DNA of 64,000 nucleotides from Hygrophila difformis (taxonomy: Eukaryota; Streptophyta; Magnoliopsida; Lamiales; Acanthaceae): assembly GCA_030278955.1 (NCBI GenBank), contig JAOANR010000014.1, positions 26,166,068-26,230,067 on the forward strand, written 5' to 3'. The position numbers were made by a program, and so were the translations under genes. Shown here piece by piece: positions 59,001-64,000 of this stretch; within the stretch, counting starts at the first letter, position 1, and each line of letters opens with the position of its first letter. A model generated the notes under the pieces. That model saw nothing but the letters and a program-made list of their open reading frames with translations, did no database searches and was not told the origin of the DNA.

Positions 59001-61478
59001 AGTGCAAGGGAGATGTGCCTTAGAATGCAAAAGGGATGATATATTAGCTGATTTTACTTTCTAGTATCTCATCAATTATATGGAGTTTGATGCTTGTTGA
59101 AGTGGTGGAATATAATTGAGATCTGCTGAAAAAGTGCAGTTCTGATAGGTTGCATCAGTTCAGTTGATTACAAATTATGATTTGGTTTCCCACAATTTAA
59201 ATTAGCATTTTATCTCTATTATTATTATTATTATTATTATTATTTTATTTTATTTTTTTTATATGGCACTTTACTACTTTCATCTCTTACATGTTTATCT
59301 TTGCACTCCTTGCCACTCATATTGCACCTATTTATTTGCAATCTATATTCAATCATACTGAAAGGGTCTCTGTCTGACCTTTTTATACAACTACCTTGTA
59401 CCAACTGGTTTATTCACAATTGGTTGAGGAGCAATTTTGCTTCCAGTATTTTTAATTTGTTAAAAGCTCCTCAACAGGTTACACTAGCTGCCCTTGGGGA
59501 GTTATTTGGAGCTGCACGTGCTATAATGGCTTGGCTAAGTGACTGTGCCAAGGTTGGTGAACAAATTCCTTGAAAAATGACCTGATATAGAAAATGTTAT
59601 CATGTCCGTGAATTTTATAGACTTGATTATATTGTGAAATTTGGCAGATTATTGCATCAGAAAATCAACCAGTACGCTGGACAACTCCATTGGGCCTCCC
59701 AGTTGTACAGCCATATTTTAAAACTAAACGCCATGTAGTAAGTGTCTGGTGCTCCATGAAGGAAGCTTTTATCATGCTTTCATTCTGATTGTTAACTGCT
59801 CAGCACCCTGATAAAGAGTTAGTTCAATTATCTTTGGAACTATTTGTTCCTTATGCTGGCAAAACAGTTCAAGCTGATCAATCATTAGCCTTTGCTGGAG
59901 CTACTTTTTATGCCCTATTTTCCTTGCTGCATAGGCTTTTGTCTATGCCAGGAGCTTGGGATGTCTTTAGTTGGATTAAATTTGTGTTACCCTGAGTATC
60001 TAAATTTTCATCGTGTCAGTGATGCATGCAATTACATTTGGTTGGCTATAGATTAAGAACAGCATAGCAACCTTGTTAGCCATTTTAAAGTGGGAAAGCT
60101 ACTGGATTTTTTCAGAGGCATTATATGCCAAATGAGAAGTTATTTATGGAAATGTTCCTACTAAGAATTCTACACCAATGTTAGATCTACAAGTTCCAAT
60201 TTTATTCTCTGCAAGAACCTGCTATTTGTATTGCTTCTCTGTTAGAGCAAATTCTCTTGATGTCGACTGCCCATATGCAAGAAAATCCACAATAAGAATT
60301 CGCTGTTTAACCATACCTTGATTTTCCGAAGTTTTTTATTGTGTTACTTATTCACCTGATTGCAATGCAGATTAGAACTTCTCTTCAGGTTTTGGCTTTG
60401 CAGCGTGAAGGTGATACTGTAAGTTGGATAAACGCTAACCAAATTTGTGTTGCATTTGCTTTAGTGTAATGATTTTGATCCAATTTAATGAAATGACTAT
60501 TTCTAGATTGAGCTAAGGAAGCAAAGAACTGCCTTCCCTCCCAACTTTGTGCACTCACTCGATGGTTCCCACATGATGATGACTGCTACTGCGTGCCGAG
60601 ATGCTGGGCTGCGTTTTGCAGGTTTGTATTCCACTATTCAGTGCAAATGGAATTTGTCTTAATCCATCTTGTGCATTATCTGCTCTCCTTCCCGTCTTTA
60701 TTGATGCACAAATTCAATTATTTGACTGATGACTATTTTATTGTTGGTTGGCTGGGATAAACTTTGCAGTGATGATTTTATTGTTATCTGTGTTCCAGGC
60801 GTGCACGATTCATTTTGGACTCATGCATGCGATGTTGATAGAATGAATCAAATACTAAGAGAAAAATTTGTGGAACTGTACAGTATGCCGATATTGGAAA
60901 ATGTAAGCAGTGAAGCACCTCTCTTTTATTTATTGATGCCTTAATTGCTCAACTTTTGCGTGTTTTTCTATTTTTCTGGGATTCACAAGAATGCTCAACT
61001 GTAGTATTTTATCTAGGTTTTTGTCATTCTCCTTGTTGGTGTGTTTTGTTTCTATTCTGTTTGCAAGGGATAATGTCCATCCTTCTCTTGCCGAAGGGCA
61101 AAGTGAGAAGTTTCTGAGCATGACTGTCAAATATCAGTTCAGGTTTTCGCAGTAAACATCAATTCTCATGCAATGAATTCATACTCTTTACACTCTGTAA
61201 ACACAGAGAAAACTTCACTTTGCTAATCACTTTCATTGAGAACTATGTCTGCAAATTGATTGGATCAATTCCCTGTATAGATTCCTACTTAAGACCATGA
61301 TTTATCTACTTGAATTTTGTTGTAAAGATGATTCATTTACAACTTTTCATGCCAACTGTTTGTGCAGCTGCTTGAAAGCTTCCAGACATCATATCCGACA
61401 TTGACCTTTCCTCCTCTCCCCAGTAGAGGAGACTTTGATCTCAATAAGGTTCTTGAATCTCCATACTTCTTCAACTGA
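48327..61478 (+). CDS. RPOT3: Nuclear-encoded phage-type RNA polymerase, plastid type, 19 exons
   Basis: A single-subunit T7-like RNA polymerase (NEP) that would transcribe organellar genes, most likely in plastids. Nineteen exons join in frame to about 989 residues with the CUG start at 48327, or 878-880 less-likely residues short of that if a later ATG is used (MATPDS at 48438 gives 952). The N-terminus is Ser/Pro-rich without acidic residues, like a transit peptide. Then come [31 protein letters not shown] and the N-terminal domain. Core motifs: [15 protein letters not shown] (exon 9), [17 protein letters not shown] with the first catalytic Asp (exon 10), [19 protein letters not shown] with catalytic Lys and Tyr (exon 13), [16 protein letters not shown] (exon 17), [15 protein letters not shown] with the second catalytic Asp (exon 18), and the terminal SPYFFN before TGA. 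No break is seen. RPOTp over RPOTm rests on the N-terminus ([10 protein letters not shown]), so the paralogue call is moderately firm. Confidence 0.9.
52402..52665. mobile_element. Stowaway-like MITE in polymerase intron 8
   Basis: The 264-bp element is inverted relative to its relatives. Its right end ACGGAGGGAG is followed by TA (52666-52667), and its left end TTCCCACCGTG is preceded by TA (52400-52401). The interior has TTGTTAGATTCGTCTCGTC and TTGGACTGCGTG, the reverse of strings in the 54250 and 57404 copies. Confidence 0.8.
54250..54509. mobile_element. Stowaway-like MITE in polymerase intron 10
   Basis: The 260-bp element has CTCCCTCCGTATTC at the left and CGGAGGAAG at the right, with TA on both sides (54248-54249, 54510-54511). 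This is the textbook Stowaway terminus (Tc1/mariner family). It starts 33 bp after exon 10. Confidence 0.9.
56000..56073. repeat. (AAT)n microsatellite in intron 11
   Basis: About 24 ATA/AAT units preceded by an (ACA)n start. It lies about 210 bp before exon 12. Confidence 0.95.
57404..58471. mobile_element. Stowaway-like MITE in intron 13, split by a Tourist-like MITE
   Basis: Left part 57404-57474 (CTTCCTCTGTC, CACGCAGTCCAATGCACA) and right part 58276-58471 (CGAATCTAACAAGATCCCAC ... CAGAGGAAG) join to about 264 bp, equal to its relatives. TA lies at both ends (57402-57403, 58472-58473). The interruption is the element at 57475-58275. Confidence 0.88.
57475..58275. mobile_element. Tourist/PIF-Harbinger-like MITE nested in the Stowaway
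   Basis: The 801-bp element starts GGCCCCGTTCTCTACAACTT and ends, inverted, GGCCCTGTTCTCTAGGACTT, with TAA on both sides. The terminal repeats are inverted, but the long subterminal AGATCAGACC arrays run in the same direction at both ends. The middle is AT-rich. It is related to the 253-bp copy in the copia gag (21954-22206). Confidence 0.85.
58492..58657 (+). mobile_element. SINE with B box, 11-bp target duplication
   Basis: A 166-bp unit flanked by TTAATGTTACT (58481-58491, 58658-58668). A tRNA-like B box GGTTCGATTCC (58538-58548) sits in GGGGGTTCGATTCCCCACCC, a T-arm-like stem. The A box is not convincing. The 3' end is A-rich (GCAAAAAATTAAAAAAA). This is consistent with a Pol III-derived SINE; the family is not recognised. 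Confidence 0.82.
59217..59243. repeat. (TTA)n microsatellite in intron 13
   Basis: Nine TTA units about 235 bp before exon 14, followed by a T-rich run. Confidence 0.9.
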
Positions 61479-62812
61479 TTGATAGCCTGATTCCGCAGCA
61501 CTCTGCTCAACTGTTGATCTGTTGATGAGAACGAAACTGGATGTGGTTTAATTGACTGGCAGCCAAATTTGTCAGAACTGGGATGACAACTTTTGGTCTC
61601 ATATGCATGCCAAGAGGTGTGCTGTCTTGAAGGTGGTCACAGTATATCTTGACCTGGGCCTTGGATGTCTTTTACCGTGGATCAAGCATAACCATGCCAT
61701 GGCTGTCGCTCAAAATGTTCATATTGATGCAAGGCTAGCCACACTCAGCATGTTCTTGTCTGGGGGCGCCAAGGTATAGCTGAATCCATATATTTATTCT
61801 CATTTACCAATGGAGTTAATCGATCTTGGAATGGCTCTCTATATTAGTTTAGAGTGGATACATAGCATGATAGCTAGCTGCAGTTTCTCTTAGAACTAGA
61901 AGTTCTTTTAGAGAAGGGACGCTGTGGATTTTGGGAATGGGATGGATCTTACATTATTTAAGGTCCAATTTATACATGATAGTTCTTTATATAAATGTTA
62001 GAGAAATTTACGTTTCTTTGTTGTAATAACCCATTTATTCACTCTGTAGTTGGTGCAGCTGTAATATATTTACAATGAAATGTCACAAGAAATATATAGT
62101 TCTATTTAAGATTTTGCAAAACTGTTTCCTTTGTAATATTTACTGCGTCCTATAATTGCATTTTTGCGCACTGATAATTTAAACTCGTAATTAATAGTTT
62201 CTGTTTTCCCTTGGTAGTATGTAATCACTTGTGCACAAGTTCGGTGAACAATAAGTAGGTTAAGAATAGGGCTCTCGAACCTTCTAGCTTCGTGATTGTT
62301 AAGTCTACGAGATTAGCCCACGAGAGGTTCGAACTCCATAATGAGTGTTTTTGTACTTTCAATTATAGCATATTCTTGTCCAACTTTGGTTGTTGGCATG
62401 AAAAGGTTTTTATGTTGTAGACTTGTAGGGCAACATTGTCCTAGATTTCAGTCCTTGCTAGAATTCATAAAACCTGTAAAGGTGATCGTGGTTGCATATG
62501 GTTGCAGACCATTAAGACCTTGCTTGGTTCATCAAGAGTATCATTTAGGGGAAAAGGCGAGGATGATCAACGATATGGGCAAAAGGATTTCCTGTCACTT
62601 TATAAAGGGAATAGTAGATTTCCTGTCACTTTACAAAAGGGAATAGTACGTTTCACTGTGAAAATGGGTATAAATTCCTTTTTACAAGGGATGGATTGTG
62701 GATGTTATATTGAGTAGAGGCTAAGTAGAGGCATGGTAGATGATCAATATAGTTATACGGCCTCATCATGACTTGGTTTGGGTGAATGAGCATTGCAGGT
62801 GGCTGGCATGTA
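61479..62812. other. 3' flank of polymerase gene, no further gene recognised
   Basis: The first 300 bp after the stop are GC-richer than later DNA and probably belong to the 3' untranslated region; no unambiguous AATAAA fixes the end. At 62586-62648 a 31-bp unit (ATTTCCTGTCACTTTA) is duplicated in tandem. A B-box-like GGTTCGAACTCC stands near 62328 without a matching tRNA fold. Confidence 0.4.
62586..62648. repeat. 31-bp tandem duplication
   Basis: GATTTCCTGTCACTTTA followed by TAAAGGGAATAGTA occurs twice back to back; the second copy differs slightly (CAAAAGGG). Confidence 0.9.

Positions 62813-62859
<47 letters not shown>
62813..62859. repeat. (AT)n microsatellite
   Basis: About 23 AT units, uninterrupted. 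Confidence 0.97.
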
Positions 62860-62860
<1 letters not shown>

Positions 62861-64000
62861 CCCTTCAATTGTTTGATAGTTGATATATAGGTGTGGTGTG
62901 GATCAACCTATTTTGAAGTAGCCTAAGGTAGTTCTAGTTCATCCTCGACTCATTACAATTTGTCAATTCTCAAGTAACTGCATGAGGACAATAAATAAGT
63001 GTTACTATGATGTTGTTTATTTGGTTCAGTGCTACCTGGCCACCCTGTACGGGCTGTATAGTATATATAGTATAGTATGTGACTATGTGTGTAGTTGGCA
63101 ACTTGTTTACATGGCAGATCTTTGGTTTGAAGCAAATAGTTAATCATCCAAGAATCTTATTGGGAGAAAGAAACAATGAACAATTAGGAATACTGCATGA
63201 TAAGGAAAAAGAGAGGCAAACACCTCATGAAGAAACTAAAGAGGCAAGTTGCATTTTCATTAATACACCACAAAAGATTGATCCTATGGTTTTCTAGACT
63301 ATTGGCAAATGGCAACTATGTCCCATCAGTTTTGTCCCCCCAAAGTGGGAAGTCTTGTGAATTCAGTATCCCCACATCTATCCATTCCCCCTTAAAAAAA
63401 AAGGATTTTTAGTAATAACATTCTTGCTAGTAATTCCAACCAAACGCCCGCTCATATATAGAGAAAGTAGTACTCATCGACAGTATTTTCCTTTTTCCTT
63501 TTAGGAAAACACTGAATTTAAGTAATTAGTACAATCTAAAACACAAAACTAAATAAAATATTCCAATTAATTAAACAATAGTGATGTTAATATTGAAGAA
63601 AATCACATATAATACACATACTAGAATTGAAGTATACAATCTTTAAATTCTCCATCCTAAAATTTCTTGTACAGTGCCGCCACGTCAGTATTTTTGGGAT
63701 AAACAACAAATCCCCATAAATAAATGCCTAGCTTCAAATTAAAGCATAACTAAAACCCAAATGGCTGGGGACACGTGGTATTAAATATAAAATGTTTATC
63801 CATGCTAAAATCATACTACAAATTAATCCAAAGAGACATAATTCCAGTCTTAACATAAAAAAAATAAATATGTAGTGTGTGGGCATTGTTCCGTGATGTT
63901 CCCCAAATTATAGTACTTATAGTACTTATATACTAACTTTTATGAAATTGTAATGTTTAACAATGTTCCTGTGATGGGTATCATTCTTAACTGTCTCAAT
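62860..64000. other. Intergenic AT-rich DNA
   Basis: No coding region, RNA gene or element boundary could be supported. Short frames at 63079-63412 are not convincing as exons. The G/C-box-like string GCCACGTC near 63679 and GACACGTGG near 63770 resemble plant bZIP/bHLH sites and could belong to a promoter beyond the window, but this is speculative. Confidence 0.3.

Larger units (their letters stand above)
48327..61478 (+). other. RPOT3: Exon map of the RNA polymerase gene
   Basis: Exons: 48327-49148, 49238-49441, 49540-49673, 49892-49961, 50477-50535, 50771-50888, 51118-51231, 51325-51453, 52844-53260, 54166-54216, 54852-54922, 56281-56365, 56489-56641, 59478-59552, 59648-59737, 60371-60418, 60507-60621, 60799-60902, 61368-61478. 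All introns are GT-AG. Phases were checked by hand; exons 3, 5 and 11 end in phase 2, exon 17 in phase 1, the others in phase 0. Exon 10 (51 bp) and exon 16 (48 bp) are very short. Introns 8, 10 and 13 hold MITEs; intron 13 (2.8 kb) also holds a SINE. Confidence 0.88.

Overview
The window is nuclear DNA of a flowering plant, most likely a eudicot. Genes carry spliceosomal introns, the only large host gene is a nuclear phage-type organellar RNA polymerase, and most of the rest is plant transposable elements. The polymerase N-terminus recalls asterid (tobacco-type) homologues, but I cannot name the species.

Layout. (1) 1-4.4 kb: a two-exon F-box gene on the minus strand, with a modular palindromic array (AATTCGAATT decamers) just upstream. 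(2) 4.8-11.3 kb: a broken Athila-type Ty3 retrotransposon on the minus strand, whose tRNA-Asp primer-binding site occurs four times in a 119-bp tandem repeat. (3) 11.3-17.3 kb: non-coding DNA with two more AATTCGAATT arrays and a GC-rich inverted repeat. (4) 17.3-23.3 kb: a decayed Ty1/copia element with both LTRs and a MITE inside gag. (5) 23.7-45.3 kb: a deep nest. An old chromovirus on the minus strand has been entered by a solo LTR, a 5S-bearing Cassandra-like TRIM (itself carrying a MITE), a CACTA MITE and a 3.8-kb hAT element. The hAT transposase gene is split by a young, apparently intact Tekay-like chromovirus whose two 2,586-bp LTRs differ at only three positions I could find. (6) 45.4-48.1 kb: a 5'-truncated LINE fragment, a Mutator-like non-autonomous element with 9-bp target duplication, and a Stowaway-like MITE abutting the polymerase gene. 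(7) 48.3-61.5 kb: a 19-exon plastid-type RNA polymerase gene (RPOT3/RPOTp-like), all exons joining in frame. Its introns hold Stowaway MITEs, a Tourist-like MITE nested in a Stowaway, and a SINE. (8) 61.5-64 kb: its 3' flank, with no recognised gene.

How it fits together. Only the F-box gene and the polymerase look like host genes. The polymerase would transcribe plastid genes. It has no in-frame AUG before residue 112 of the conserved open frame, but a well-placed CUG, so non-AUG initiation is the best reading. The elements can be dated relative to each other by who interrupts whom and by matching target-site duplications (TTGTG, GGCAT, AGT, ATTCATAT, ATGTG, TAA, TGA, a 9-mer, an 11-mer).

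The three observations I would check first are the AATTCGAATT module arrays, the tandemly multiplied primer-binding site, and the CUG start of the polymerase.
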